This document shows, one piece after another, positions 34,857 to 42,894 of a stretch of DNA of 64,000 nucleotides. The notes beneath the pieces were generated by a model. The model did no database searches. It worked only from the letters and a program-made list of their open reading frames with translations, and was not told the origin of the DNA. The first letter of the stretch is position 1. Every line of letters starts with the position of its first letter. Origin of the DNA: G963665925 sp963665925 (lineage in GTDB: Bacteria > Bacillota > Clostridia > Peptostreptococcales > Acidaminobacteraceae); assembly GCA_963665925.1 (NCBI GenBank), contig OY762511.1:2976001-3040000 (forward strand), read 5' to 3'. Both the position numbers and the translations under genes were made by a program.

Positions 34857-36157
34857 GAGTATTAGTTGTTGATGATGAAAAGAGCATACGCCTGTCTCTC
34901 TATATGAGTATTAAGAAGTTAGGCGTTGAGGTAGATGAAGCTGCTGACGGTCTTGAGGCCGTGCGCAGGTTCAGAGAAAAGAAATACAGCATAGTGCTGC
35001 TGGATATCAAAATGCCCAACATGGATGGGATTGAAGCCCTCAAGCAAATGCGACAGATCAGTAAAAGCAGCACAATTATCATGATGACCCATCTGAGCGA
35101 GGTGCGACTGGCTGTTGAAGCCATGAAAGCTGGCGCCTCTGAGTATTTCACTAAGCCATTTTCAATTGAGGAAATGACAGAAATAGTTAAAGAGACCATG
35201 ACCCTGCATCACGATGCAGATGACATGTCAGATGACAAAATCATGATTGGCCATTCAGATGCCATAAATGCCATCTATAAGAAAGTCGATAAAATCAGTG
35301 AAGTCAAAGTGAAAACGACAATTTTGGTATATGGCGAGAGTGGCACGGGCAAGGAAATGGTCGCTCGAATGATTTCTGACAAATGTGCGAGCGGAAAGCC
35401 CTATGTGGCAATTAACTGTGCTGCTATTCCCGTACACCTTCAGGAAAGTGAACTCTTTGGTCATGAACGCGGGGCCTTTTCCGACGCCAAGGAGAAAAGA
35501 ATTGGCCTCTTTGAGCATGCAATGGATGGGGTCATGTTTCTTGACGAAATAGGTGAGATGAGTCTGGATTTACAGGCTAAGCTCCTGCGGGTCATTCAGG
35601 AGAGACAGTTCAGACGCATAGGTGGAAATCAGGTGATTGAGTTCAATGCCCTGCTCGTCGCGGCAACAAATAAGGACCTGAAGGAAGAAGTGGAAAAGGG
35701 TCATTTCAGAAAAGATCTTTATTACAGGTTGAACATTATTCCAATAACCATTCCGCCGCTTCGGGACCGTCGAATGGACCTGGAAGACCTGATTAAGCAT
35801 TTTATATCACATTTCAACAGAGTCTTTGGAAAGACAGTCAAGTCCGTATCGCCGGAGCTCATGCAGCATTTTATTGAGTACGATTGGCCGGGGAATGTCC
35901 GGGAACTAAAAAATATCATTGAGCGTCTGATGATTTTCTCGGAGTCGGATGAGCTGACCAGTGTGGAGCTGCCCTATGAGCTTACCGACACTTCGCACAA
36001 GGACTCGGAATATACAGAGCTTGAACGTGCAGAGCAGGAAGCGGTACTCCGGGCCTTGTCTGAATATGGCTGGAATATTACACGTGCTGCCGAAAGTCTT
36101 AACATTTCGCGACTTACGCTCAGAAGAAAGATTGACAAGTACGGACTGAAAAAATAG
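34853..36157 (+). CDS. Sigma-54-dependent response regulator (NtrC family)
   Basis: A 434-residue activator. The receiver has Asp7, Asp8, phospho-site Asp51 (LLDIKMPNMDG) and Lys101 (TKPF). The AAA+ domain has Walker A GESGTGKE, ELFGHERGAFSDA, Walker B GVMFLDEIGEM and LPYRLN-type sensor segments (LYYRLNIIPI). The C-terminal Fis-type helix-turn-helix is NITRAAESLNISRLTLRRKI. The sigma-54 contact loop reads GAFSDA rather than the textbook GAFTGA, a variation tolerated in several family members. It is coupled to the kinase by a 4-base overlap and lies just before a perfect -24/-12 promoter, so it very likely activates the malonate operon. Confidence 0.95.
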   Translation: MRVLVVDDEKSIRLSLYMSIKKLGVEVDEAADGLEAVRRFREKKYSIVLLDIKMPNMDGIEALKQMRQISKSSTIIMMTHLSEVRLAVEAMKAGASEYFTKPFSIEEMTEIVKETMTLHHDADDMSDDKIMIGHSDAINAIYKKVDKISEVKVKTTILVYGESGTGKEMVARMISDKCASGKPYVAINCAAIPVHLQESELFGHERGAFSDAKEKRIGLFEHAMDGVMFLDEIGEMSLDLQAKLLRVIQERQFRRIGGNQVIEFNALLVAATNKDLKEEVEKGHFRKDLYYRLNIIPITIPPLRDRRMDLEDLIKHFISHFNRVFGKTVKSVSPELMQHFIEYDWPGNVRELKNIIERLMIFSESDELTSVELPYELTDTSHKDSEYTELERAEQEAVLRALSEYGWNITRAAESLNISRLTLRRKIDKYGLKK

Positions 36158-36177
36158 ATGAAGGCTTTAAGTGAAAC

Positions 36178-36228
36178 AAAAGCGGTAACTTTATTATCAC
36201 ACAGTGGTAACAAAGTTACCGCTTTTTT
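36178..36228 (+). terminator. Terminator of the regulator gene, doubling as a likely enhancer site
   Basis: AAAAGCGGTAACTTT (36178-36192) pairs perfectly with AAAGTTACCGCTTTT (36212-36226), followed by T6. The loop carries another GGTAAC, so three GGTAAC/GTTACC half-sites lie in 40 bases. Confidence 0.9.
36206..36220 (+). promoter_or_regulatory. Candidate upstream activator site for the sigma-54 regulator
   Basis: GGTAAC-AAA-GTTACC is a perfect palindrome centred 70 bases before the -24 element, the usual distance for an NtrC-type enhancer. A half-site copy sits at 36184-36189. Binding by the adjacent regulator is inferred. Confidence 0.5.
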
Positions 36229-36281
36229 ATGTTCTTCCATAATGGATGTTGAAAACGCTTGCCTCAAGGCTGTTAAAAACA

Positions 36282-36296
36282 TGGCACGGCATTTGC
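36282..36296 (+). promoter_or_regulatory. Sigma-54 (-24/-12) promoter of the malonate operon
   Basis: TGGCACG-GCAT-TTGC matches the sigma-54 consensus exactly, with GG (36283-36284) and GC (36295-36296) 10 bases apart. The transcript would start near 36308, and AAGGAGG (36321-36327) precedes the CoA-transferase ATG at 36335. Confidence 0.92.
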
Positions 36297-36334
36297 GTAT
36301 TACATAGGCAAGCTTAGTCGTAAGGAGGAATAAT

Positions 36335-37522
36335 ATGAATTTATCACTTGAAGGACTAAAGGTACTTGACTTAACGCGAGTGCTGGCAGGTCCATACTGC
36401 ACAATGGTGCTAGCCGATCTTGGCGCAGATGTTATTAAAATTGAGGCACCTGTAAAAGGCGATGACTCTAGACAATTTGGTCCTTATATTGAGGGCGAGA
36501 GCGCTTATTTCATGAGCATCAACAGAAATAAGCGTTCCATGACACTGAATTTGAAAAAAGAGTCAGCAAAAAAACTGTTTCTTGAAATGGTCAAGGAAGT
36601 TGATGTAGTTGTTGAAAACTACCGTCCAGGCACTATGGAAAAACTGGGTATTGGCTACGATGTGATTTCTCAGGTAAATCCTAAAATCATCTATGCCGCA
36701 AGCTCGGGTTTTGGTCACAGCGGTCCATACAGTACACGCCCTGCATATGACGGTGTTGTTCAGGCTATGGGCGGCATTATGAGCATCACAGGTCAAAAAG
36801 GCGGAAAGCCGACACGTGTCGGACCATCTGTAGGCGATATTACTGCAGGTCTGTTTACAGCCATTGGTATTTTAGCTGCCGTTAACCACAGAAATGCAAC
36901 AGGTGAAGGTCAGAAGGTTGATGTGGCAATGCTGGATTGTCAGGTGGCCATTCTAGAAAATGCCCTGGCACGTTTCTTTGCAACAGGTGTTTCGCCAAAG
37001 CCAGCAGGCAACAGACATTCATCAATCGTACCATTTGAGCCATTCGATACAAGCGATGGCGAAATTATGGTAGCGGTGGGCAACGACAGCCTATGGAAAA
37101 AATTCTGTGCTGAAATGGAACTGGGACATCTGACAGAGGATCCAAGATTTGTTACAAATCCGGATCGCTCTGACAACTACGACGAACTGCGTCCTCTGAT
37201 TGCTGAAGCAATGTCGCAGGATTCTACAATGGGTCTTTATGAAAGACTGACAAAGGCTGGAATCCCATGTGGTCCAATCAATAATATTGAAATGATTACC
37301 AAGGATGAACAAGTCGCTTCTCGAGAAATGATAGTGGATGTCGATCATCCTGTTGCTGGAAAAACAAGCATCCCTGGAATCCCAATCAAAATGAGTAAGA
37401 CTATGGGTTCAATTCGAAAGGCTGCACCTCTGCTTGGTGAAAATACAGATGAAATTCTGGCAGAGCTGCTTGGTTATGATGCTGATAAGATTTCCAAACT
37501 TAAGGAAGAGGAATTATTTTAG
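36335..37522 (+). CDS. CaiB/BaiF family (class III) CoA-transferase, likely malonate CoA-transferase
   Basis: A 395-residue interlocked-dimer CoA-transferase. Family blocks: KVLDLTRVLAGPYCTM at 9-24, ADLGADVIKIE, VVVENYRPGTMEKLG, and the catalytic Asp in RPAYDGVVQAMGG (near 140). It moves CoA between an acyl-CoA and a free acid. It is the first gene of the sigma-54 operon, followed after 9 bases by madL, so the acceptor is most likely malonate, with acetyl-CoA as donor. That would make malonyl-CoA for the downstream decarboxylase and regenerate acetyl-CoA each turn. Specificity is inferred from context. Confidence 0.9.
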   Translation: MNLSLEGLKVLDLTRVLAGPYCTMVLADLGADVIKIEAPVKGDDSRQFGPYIEGESAYFMSINRNKRSMTLNLKKESAKKLFLEMVKEVDVVVENYRPGTMEKLGIGYDVISQVNPKIIYAASSGFGHSGPYSTRPAYDGVVQAMGGIMSITGQKGGKPTRVGPSVGDITAGLFTAIGILAAVNHRNATGEGQKVDVAMLDCQVAILENALARFFATGVSPKPAGNRHSSIVPFEPFDTSDGEIMVAVGNDSLWKKFCAEMELGHLTEDPRFVTNPDRSDNYDELRPLIAEAMSQDSTMGLYERLTKAGIPCGPINNIEMITKDEQVASREMIVDVDHPVAGKTSIPGIPIKMSKTMGSIRKAAPLLGENTDEILAELLGYDADKISKLKEEELF

Positions 37523-37531
37523 GAGGATATT

Positions 37532-37921
37532 ATGGAAATATATGGTCTTGGCATAGTTGCACTCTGCATGTATCTCGGATCGCTGATTGGCTACTCAATC
37601 GGTGGCGCTCTAGGAATATCAGGTAATGTAGGTGGCGTAGGCTTTGCCATGTTGATTCTGGTACTTGTGAGTAACCATGTTGAACAAAAATCCGGTGGTT
37701 TTGCTGAAAGAACACAAAAAGGCATCCTGCTTTTAAGTGCTCTGTATATACCAATTGTTGTTGCGATGGCAGCTAGACAGAATGTTGTCGCAGCCTTTAG
37801 CGGTGGAGCGGTAGCTTTCCTTGCAGGGGGTATTTCAACGATTGGCGCGATGTTCCTTGTACCTGTGATTGGTAAACTCGGTAAGAAGGAAGAGCTTATA
37901 GCTGAGGAGGAAAATGCATAA
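37532..37921 (+). CDS. madL: Malonate transporter subunit MadL
   Basis: A 129-residue membrane protein with four hydrophobic segments. NVGGVGFAML, ALYIPIVVAMAARQNVVAA and GGAVAFLAGG are the hallmark blocks of MadL, the small subunit of the MadLM malonate:Na+ (or H+) symporter. Length matches the family (about 125-130). The stop overlaps the madM start (TAATG). It follows the CoA-transferase gene directly, so carrier and activating enzyme are made together. Confidence 0.93.
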   Translation: MEIYGLGIVALCMYLGSLIGYSIGGALGISGNVGGVGFAMLILVLVSNHVEQKSGGFAERTQKGILLLSALYIPIVVAMAARQNVVAAFSGGAVAFLAGGISTIGAMFLVPVIGKLGKKEELIAEEENA

Positions 37922-38679
37922 TGATTGAGATTTTAACAACGATATTTTCAAAATATGCTCTAGTTGGAGCGCTTGGCACTGTAGCACTTATTATGTTGTT
38001 CTCATACGGCGTGGCAAATGCAATGGGGCAAAAGCGAATGGGATCTGCAATCGCAATTGTCATAGCACTGGCACTGGCCTATATTGCCGGTAAGGTGACT
38101 GGTGGCAAAGCGGGCATCTCCGATGTGGCTTACTTCTCTGGTTTTGGCCTACTTGGCGGTTCAATGCTTAGAGACTACGCCATTGTATCTACTGCTTTTG
38201 GCGTTAAAATTGACAATCTTAAAAAAGCTGGACTTCCAGGTATCGTAGCCCTTCTAATAGGCGTACTCTTCTCCTTCTTCGTTGGAGCAGCAGTGGCAAT
38301 TGGACTGGGGTATACAAATCCTGTAGATGTTGCGACAATTGGTGGTGGCGCAGTAACATTCATCGTTGGACCTGTTACAGGTACAGCCCTCGGTGCAAGT
38401 TCTGAGGTTATCGCACTATCCATTGCTGCAGGTGTTGTCAAATCAGTTCTGACGATGATTATCACACCACTGATTGCTTCTAAGATTAAGCTCGACAACC
38501 CTACAGCGGCAATGGTATATGGTGGACTCATCGGAACGACAAGTGGTGTTGCCGGTGGCCTGGCAGCAACAGATGCAAAACTGGTTCCTTACGGCGCTAT
38601 GACAGCAACCTTCTACACGGGTTTAGGCAGTCTTCTGTGTCCGTCTCTTGGATTCATGATTGTTAATATGCTGATGTAA
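37921..38679 (+). CDS. madM: Malonate transporter subunit MadM
   Basis: A 252-residue protein with about eight hydrophobic segments. GSAIAIVIALALAYIAGKVTGG is interrupted in the family by the same GG pattern, and GGSMLRDYAIVSTAFGV, FIVGPVTGTALGASS and GLAATDAKLVPYGAMTATF are near-identical to known MadM proteins. With MadL it imports malonate across the cytoplasmic membrane using a sodium gradient, which the decarboxylase encoded next would renew. The pair is also known from ACP-type malonate decarboxylase operons; here it accompanies a CoA-type enzyme. Confidence 0.94.
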   Translation: MIEILTTIFSKYALVGALGTVALIMLFSYGVANAMGQKRMGSAIAIVIALALAYIAGKVTGGKAGISDVAYFSGFGLLGGSMLRDYAIVSTAFGVKIDNLKKAGLPGIVALLIGVLFSFFVGAAVAIGLGYTNPVDVATIGGGAVTFIVGPVTGTALGASSEVIALSIAAGVVKSVLTMIITPLIASKIKLDNPTAAMVYGGLIGTTSGVAGGLAATDAKLVPYGAMTATFYTGLGSLLCPSLGFMIVNMLM

Positions 38680-38744
38680 TCATTTGGATGGCCTGTCGAA
38701 GTTGAGATTGGCCATCCTTTACAGTGTTAAAGGAGGCGTTATAT

Positions 38745-40289
38745 TTGAGTGACAAACTAAATTTGCTTCAGGAAAAGAGAAACAAAATTGAAGCAGCAGG
38801 CGGAGAAAAGCGTGTTGAAAAACAACATAAAATCGGCAAGCTGACGGCCCGAGAAAGACTGAACCTGCTCTTTGACGAGGGGTCGTTTGTCGAGCTGGAT
38901 GCCTTTGTAAAGCACCGGTGTACAAACTTCGGCATGGAAAAAATGGACGCGCCGGCTGATGGTGTTGTGACAGGCTACGGCCAGGTGGATGGCCGCATCG
39001 TATACGCATTTGCACAGGACTTTACCGTTGTCGGCGGGTCACTGGGTGAAATGCACGCTGCGAAAATCTGCAAGGTTTTGGACAATGCGCTTAAGGTAGG
39101 TGCACCTGTGGTGGGTCTCAATGACTCCGGGGGTGCCCGCATCCAGGAAGGTATAGATGCCCTGGCTGGCTACGGCGACATATTCTTCAGAAACACCATG
39201 GCTTCAGGCGTGATTCCGCAAATCACCGCAATCATGGGGCCGTGTGCAGGTGGTGCGGTCTATTCACCGGCTCTTAACGATTTCATTTTCATGGTGGACA
39301 AGACATCGCAAATGTTCATCACAGGCCCGCAGGTCATCAAGACAGTGACTGGAGAAGAGGTTTCAGCAGAAGCCCTTGGCGGTGCCATGACCCACAACCA
39401 GACATCCGGTGTGGCCCAGTACATCGCTTCCACAGATGAAGAATGCATCCTGCAGATCAGAAGACTGCTCAGCTTCCTGCCGTCCAACAACATGGAAACT
39501 GCACCGGTCTATGATACGGCAAACGACATAAACAAGCGCATCGATGCGCTGAATACAATCATTCCGCCAAATCCCAACAAGCCTTATGACATGAAGGATA
39601 TCATTGAAGCCCTTGTGGATGCGGGTGATTTTCTGGAGTACCAGCCATACTTTGCAAAGAATATTCTTACAGGCTTTGCCCGCCTGGGTGGAAAATCCGT
39701 AGGCATTATCGCAAACCAGCCTAAGGTGCTTGCAGGGTGTATGGACCTCAACACGGGGGATAAGACAGCGCGTTTCATCAGAACATGCGACGCCTTCAAC
39801 ATCCCCATACTGACACTGGTGGACACACCGGGCTTTCTGCCTGGCACAACCCAGGAATACGGCGGCATTATCCGTCACGGTGCAAAAATACTCTATGCCT
39901 ACAGTGAGGCGACTGTGCCCCTGGTAACGCTGATTGTACGCAAGGCATACGGCGGCGCCTACATCGCCATGTCCTCCAAGCACCTTGGCTCGGATATGGT
40001 CCTTGCATGGCCATCGGCAGAGATTGCCGTAATGGGTCCGCAGGGGGCGGCAAACATCATCTTCCGTAAGGACATTGCAGACGCAGACAACCCTGCAGCG
40101 GTACGCCAGCAGAAGGTCGACGCATACACAGCTGAGTTTGCAACACCTTACAAGGCAGCCGAGCGCGGGTATGTGGATGATGTCATCGAACCTGCACAGA
40201 CACGGCCAAGACTGATTGCGGCATTTGACATGCTTGCAGGAAAGCGTGAAGACAGACCTGCCAAGAAGCATGGCAACATTCCGCTTTAA
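38745..40289 (+). CDS. Carboxyl-CoA decarboxylase alpha (carboxyltransferase) subunit, MmdA-like
   Basis: The start is TTG 38745 (AAAGGAGG at 38729-38736), not the GTG at 38724 that lies inside the SD region, giving 514 residues. Carboxyltransferase blocks: GGARIQEGIDALAGYGDIF, GPCAGGAVYSPAL, DTPGFLPGTTQEYGG and KAYGGAYIAMSSK. It transfers the carboxyl group of malonyl-CoA (or methylmalonyl-CoA) to biotin on the carrier subunit. The family covers methylmalonyl-CoA and glutaconyl-CoA decarboxylases and propionyl-CoA carboxylase; MadLM in the operon points to malonyl-CoA. Confidence 0.92.
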   Translation: MSDKLNLLQEKRNKIEAAGGEKRVEKQHKIGKLTARERLNLLFDEGSFVELDAFVKHRCTNFGMEKMDAPADGVVTGYGQVDGRIVYAFAQDFTVVGGSLGEMHAAKICKVLDNALKVGAPVVGLNDSGGARIQEGIDALAGYGDIFFRNTMASGVIPQITAIMGPCAGGAVYSPALNDFIFMVDKTSQMFITGPQVIKTVTGEEVSAEALGGAMTHNQTSGVAQYIASTDEECILQIRRLLSFLPSNNMETAPVYDTANDINKRIDALNTIIPPNPNKPYDMKDIIEALVDAGDFLEYQPYFAKNILTGFARLGGKSVGIIANQPKVLAGCMDLNTGDKTARFIRTCDAFNIPILTLVDTPGFLPGTTQEYGGIIRHGAKILYAYSEATVPLVTLIVRKAYGGAYIAMSSKHLGSDMVLAWPSAEIAVMGPQGAANIIFRKDIADADNPAAVRQQKVDAYTAEFATPYKAAERGYVDDVIEPAQTRPRLIAAFDMLAGKREDRPAKKHGNIPL

Positions 40290-40343
40290 ATGAAAAAGTC
40301 TCATTATAAATGGAAAATCTTTTAAAGAGGAAGAGGTGAGACC

Positions 40344-40757
40344 ATGGATTTAATGACAAGGTTCGCAGATCCGACATTGATACAGCAAATGAGTACAGGT
40401 GAGAAAGTCTACGCATCGCTGTTTACGACAGCACTGGGCATGCTGATTACCTTCTGTGCCCTGATTGTCCTTTGGGGGCTGACAGCCTTCTACTCAAAGC
40501 TGGTTCAGAATGCAGAAGCCAAGCGTGCTGAGAGCGTCCTGATACCGTCAAAGCCACTGGAAAAAGCAGCGCCACCAGCGTCTGCTGCGGTTCAGGAGGA
40601 TGAAGAAGAACTTGTAGCAGTCATATCAGCGGCTATTGCAGCCACACTGGGCACATCGGTGCAAAACATTGTGGTCAGAAATATTGTGCGTGTTCCAGAT
40701 CAGACACCTGCTTGGGGTCAGTCTGGCCGTGTGAATCAGATGCACGCGCGGTTCTAG
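40344..40757 (+). CDS. OadG-like gamma subunit of the sodium-pump decarboxylase
   Basis: A 137-residue protein with one N-terminal membrane helix (about 30-55), an acidic/Ala-Pro linker, and the conserved tail VISAAIAATLG...VPDQTPAWGQSGRVNQMHARF (only key parts quoted), typical of OadG/MmdD. It assembles the alpha, biotin and beta subunits at the membrane. SD GAGGTGAG precedes ATG 40344. Confidence 0.85.
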   Translation: MDLMTRFADPTLIQQMSTGEKVYASLFTTALGMLITFCALIVLWGLTAFYSKLVQNAEAKRAESVLIPSKPLEKAAPPASAAVQEDEEELVAVISAAIAATLGTSVQNIVVRNIVRVPDQTPAWGQSGRVNQMHARF

Positions 40758-40858
40758 GAAAGTGGAAATAGTATATTCGGGATGATCAGCTTACACGATT
40801 CAAAAACGCTGGTCATGACTCAAAAAATCTGATGTTGAGAACTTTCGGAGGATGGATG

Positions 40859-41260
40859 ATGAAGAAATATAACATAAGCGTAAACAGCAAGACCTATGAA
40901 GTAGAAGTAGAAGAAATCGGCGGCGCGGCAAGTGCACCCGTAGCAAGACCAGCAGCAGCGCCTCGCACACCAGCGCCAGCGCCTGCAGCGGCACCTAAGG
41001 CAGCACCAGCGCCTGCCGCACCGGCACCATCAGCTGCACCAGCAGGCGGCAGCACCGTTTCTGCGCCAATGCCTGGTACCGTTCTAGACATCAAGGTGGC
41101 CTCTGGAGATTCGGTTGCAGAAGGTCAGGTGCTTCTGGTTCTTGAAGCCATGAAAATGGAAAATGAAATCATGGCACCAGCCAGTGGCAAGGTTGTCAGC
41201 ATCAATGTCAACAAAGGCGCATCTGTAAACTCTGGAGACGTTATGATCGTTATCGGATAG
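40859..41260 (+). CDS. Biotin carrier subunit of the decarboxylase
   Basis: ATG 40859 is preferred (GGAGG at 40847-40851, 7-base spacing) over the ATG three bases earlier, giving 133 residues. An N-terminal 35-residue docking part is followed by a long Ala/Pro hinge (about 28-60) and a biotinyl domain with the EAMKMENEI motif, in which Lys is the biotin site. It shuttles the carboxyl group from alpha to the beta membrane subunit. A biotin-protein ligase is not in the window. Confidence 0.93.
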   Translation: MKKYNISVNSKTYEVEVEEIGGAASAPVARPAAAPRTPAPAPAAAPKAAPAPAAPAPSAAPAGGSTVSAPMPGTVLDIKVASGDSVAEGQVLLVLEAMKMENEIMAPASGKVVSINVNKGASVNSGDVMIVIG

Positions 41261-41307
41261 TTTTCCGACTTCAGATTATACGATTATGAGCGAAAGGAGC
41301 GAAACAG

Positions 41308-42549
41308 ATGATTCAAGCAATAATAGACTTTTGGGGGTCTACTGGTTTCAGTGCTCTGTACGAAAACATGCTGTGGGGCAACGTGCTGATGATTGCCGTA
41401 TCCTGTGTCCTGCTGTATCTGGCAATCGCAAAGGGATTTGAGCCCCTGCTGCTTATACCGATCGCATTCGGTATGCTGCTGACCAACCTGCCGCTTGCAG
41501 GTCTGATGGCAAACCCGACGTCACACCTTGGAATGGTCCATGAGTCGGCTCACGGTTTTTCCAAAATTGTTGTGGACCCTGAAATAATGAAAAACATGCC
41601 TGACCTGGCGCTTTCCATAAGCGAGCCGGGCGGTCTTCTGTACTACCTCTACCAAGGGGATGCGCTGGGTATCTTCCCACCAATCATCTTCATGGGCGTT
41701 GGCGCGATGACAGACTTCGGTCCACTGATTGCCAACCCAAGATCTCTGCTGCTGGGTGCAGCGGCACAGTTCGGTATCTTTACAACATTTATCGGTGCAA
41801 TCGCTTCTGGTCTGTTCAACGCCCAGGAAGCAGCGTCAATCGGTATCATCGGTGGTGCTGATGGTCCTACTGCAATCTTCCTAACATCGAAGCTTGCACC
41901 GCACCTTCTGGGCCCGATCGCCGTAGCGGCATACTCATACATGGCGCTAGTACCGGTAATCCAGCCACCAATCATGAAAGCACTTACGACTAAAGAAGAG
42001 CGTATGATCAAGATGGACCAGCTTCGTCCTGTATCTAAACTAGAAAAAATGCTCTTCCCAATCCTTGTAACAATCCTTGTTACACTGATTGTACCACCAG
42101 CGGGTACCCTGGTAGGCATGCTGATGCTGGGTAACCTATTCAAGGAATCTGGCATGGTGGCACGTCTTGAAGATACAGCTAAGAATGCCCTGATCAACAT
42201 CATCACAATCTTCCTGGGTCTGTCTGTTGGCGCGACTGCAACAGCAGAGCAGTTCCTTAAGATTGAGACATTGGCAATCATCTGTCTGGGTGTCATCGCA
42301 TTCGGTATCGGAACAGGCGCAGGCGTACTGCTTGCAAAAATCATGAACAAGCTCTCAGGGGGTAAAATCAATCCGCTTATTGGTTCGGCAGGCGTATCTG
42401 CAGTACCGATGGCAGCCCGTGTATCACAGGTAGTGGGTCAGAAAGAGAACCCATCCAACTTCCTGCTGATGCATGCCATGGGACCAAACGTTGCCGGTGT
42501 TATCGGCTCGGCGGTTTCCGCGGGCGTTCTGCTATCACTGTTTGGTTAA
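41308..42549 (+). CDS. Sodium-pumping decarboxylase beta subunit (OadB/MmdB family)
   Basis: A 413-residue integral membrane protein with 9-11 hydrophobic segments. The signature GIIGGADGPTAIFLTSKLAP has the Asp that couples Na+, and SYMALVPVIQPPIMKALTT and VAGVIGSAVSAG are further family blocks. It decarboxylates carboxybiotin and exports Na+. It is the last gene of the operon and a terminator follows at 42695. The Na+ gradient could drive MadLM and the NhaC encoded next. Confidence 0.95.
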   Translation: MIQAIIDFWGSTGFSALYENMLWGNVLMIAVSCVLLYLAIAKGFEPLLLIPIAFGMLLTNLPLAGLMANPTSHLGMVHESAHGFSKIVVDPEIMKNMPDLALSISEPGGLLYYLYQGDALGIFPPIIFMGVGAMTDFGPLIANPRSLLLGAAAQFGIFTTFIGAIASGLFNAQEAASIGIIGGADGPTAIFLTSKLAPHLLGPIAVAAYSYMALVPVIQPPIMKALTTKEERMIKMDQLRPVSKLEKMLFPILVTILVTLIVPPAGTLVGMLMLGNLFKESGMVARLEDTAKNALINIITIFLGLSVGATATAEQFLKIETLAIICLGVIAFGIGTGAGVLLAKIMNKLSGGKINPLIGSAGVSAVPMAARVSQVVGQKENPSNFLLMHAMGPNVAGVIGSAVSAGVLLSLFG

Positions 42550-42894
42550 TCCAGCTTTGAAGCGAGCTGGCTGTTCAAGGTAAATATCAATAGGATAGAC
42601 CTCTAGTTTGTATACACACATATATGAAATCCCTATGGGAGAAACCCGGCTGAACATGTGTCTGTCATCTTATCGACTTTGTCGACAACCTGACCCGACT
42701 GAATATCAGTCGGGTTTCTTCCGTTTTGTAAAACAGTTTGATTTGGAATATGATAAGGGTAACGGGGGTTACAAGATGTGTTATGAATAAAAGTTGGAAC
42801 ATGCTGACGTGTTAAATAATTTTTCAGAAAATTTGGAATTGAACACGATTCGTAACACGCTGGGGGTGTAATCTTTAGTCAAGGAGGTGTTCAC
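42550..42894 (+). other. Gap between decarboxylase and nhaC
   Basis: This 345-base gap holds the operon terminator and, at 42756-42769, GTAAC-GGGG-GTTAC, a repeat resembling the GGTAAC-N3-GTTACC site before the malonate operon. No -24/-12 or clear -35/-10 was found. A 60-residue frame here (42608-42790) overlaps the terminator and looks spurious. Confidence 0.5.
42695..42723 (+). terminator. Terminator of the malonate operon
   Basis: A 10-bp perfect stem ACCCGACTGA / TCAGTCGGGT (42695-42704 and 42708-42717) is followed by TTCTTCC. Confidence 0.8.

Noticed and set aside
39363..40304. 313-residue minus-strand frame inside the carboxyltransferase gene
   Set aside because: It is rich in Cys/Arg/His as expected from the reverse complement of the coding strand, and antisense to an essential conserved subunit.
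41649..42371. 240-residue minus-strand frame inside the beta subunit gene
   Set aside because: Antisense shadow of a conserved membrane protein, with no start signal.
42608..42790. 60-residue plus-strand frame after the decarboxylase operon
   Set aside because: It spans the operon terminator, has no SD and no recognisable composition.
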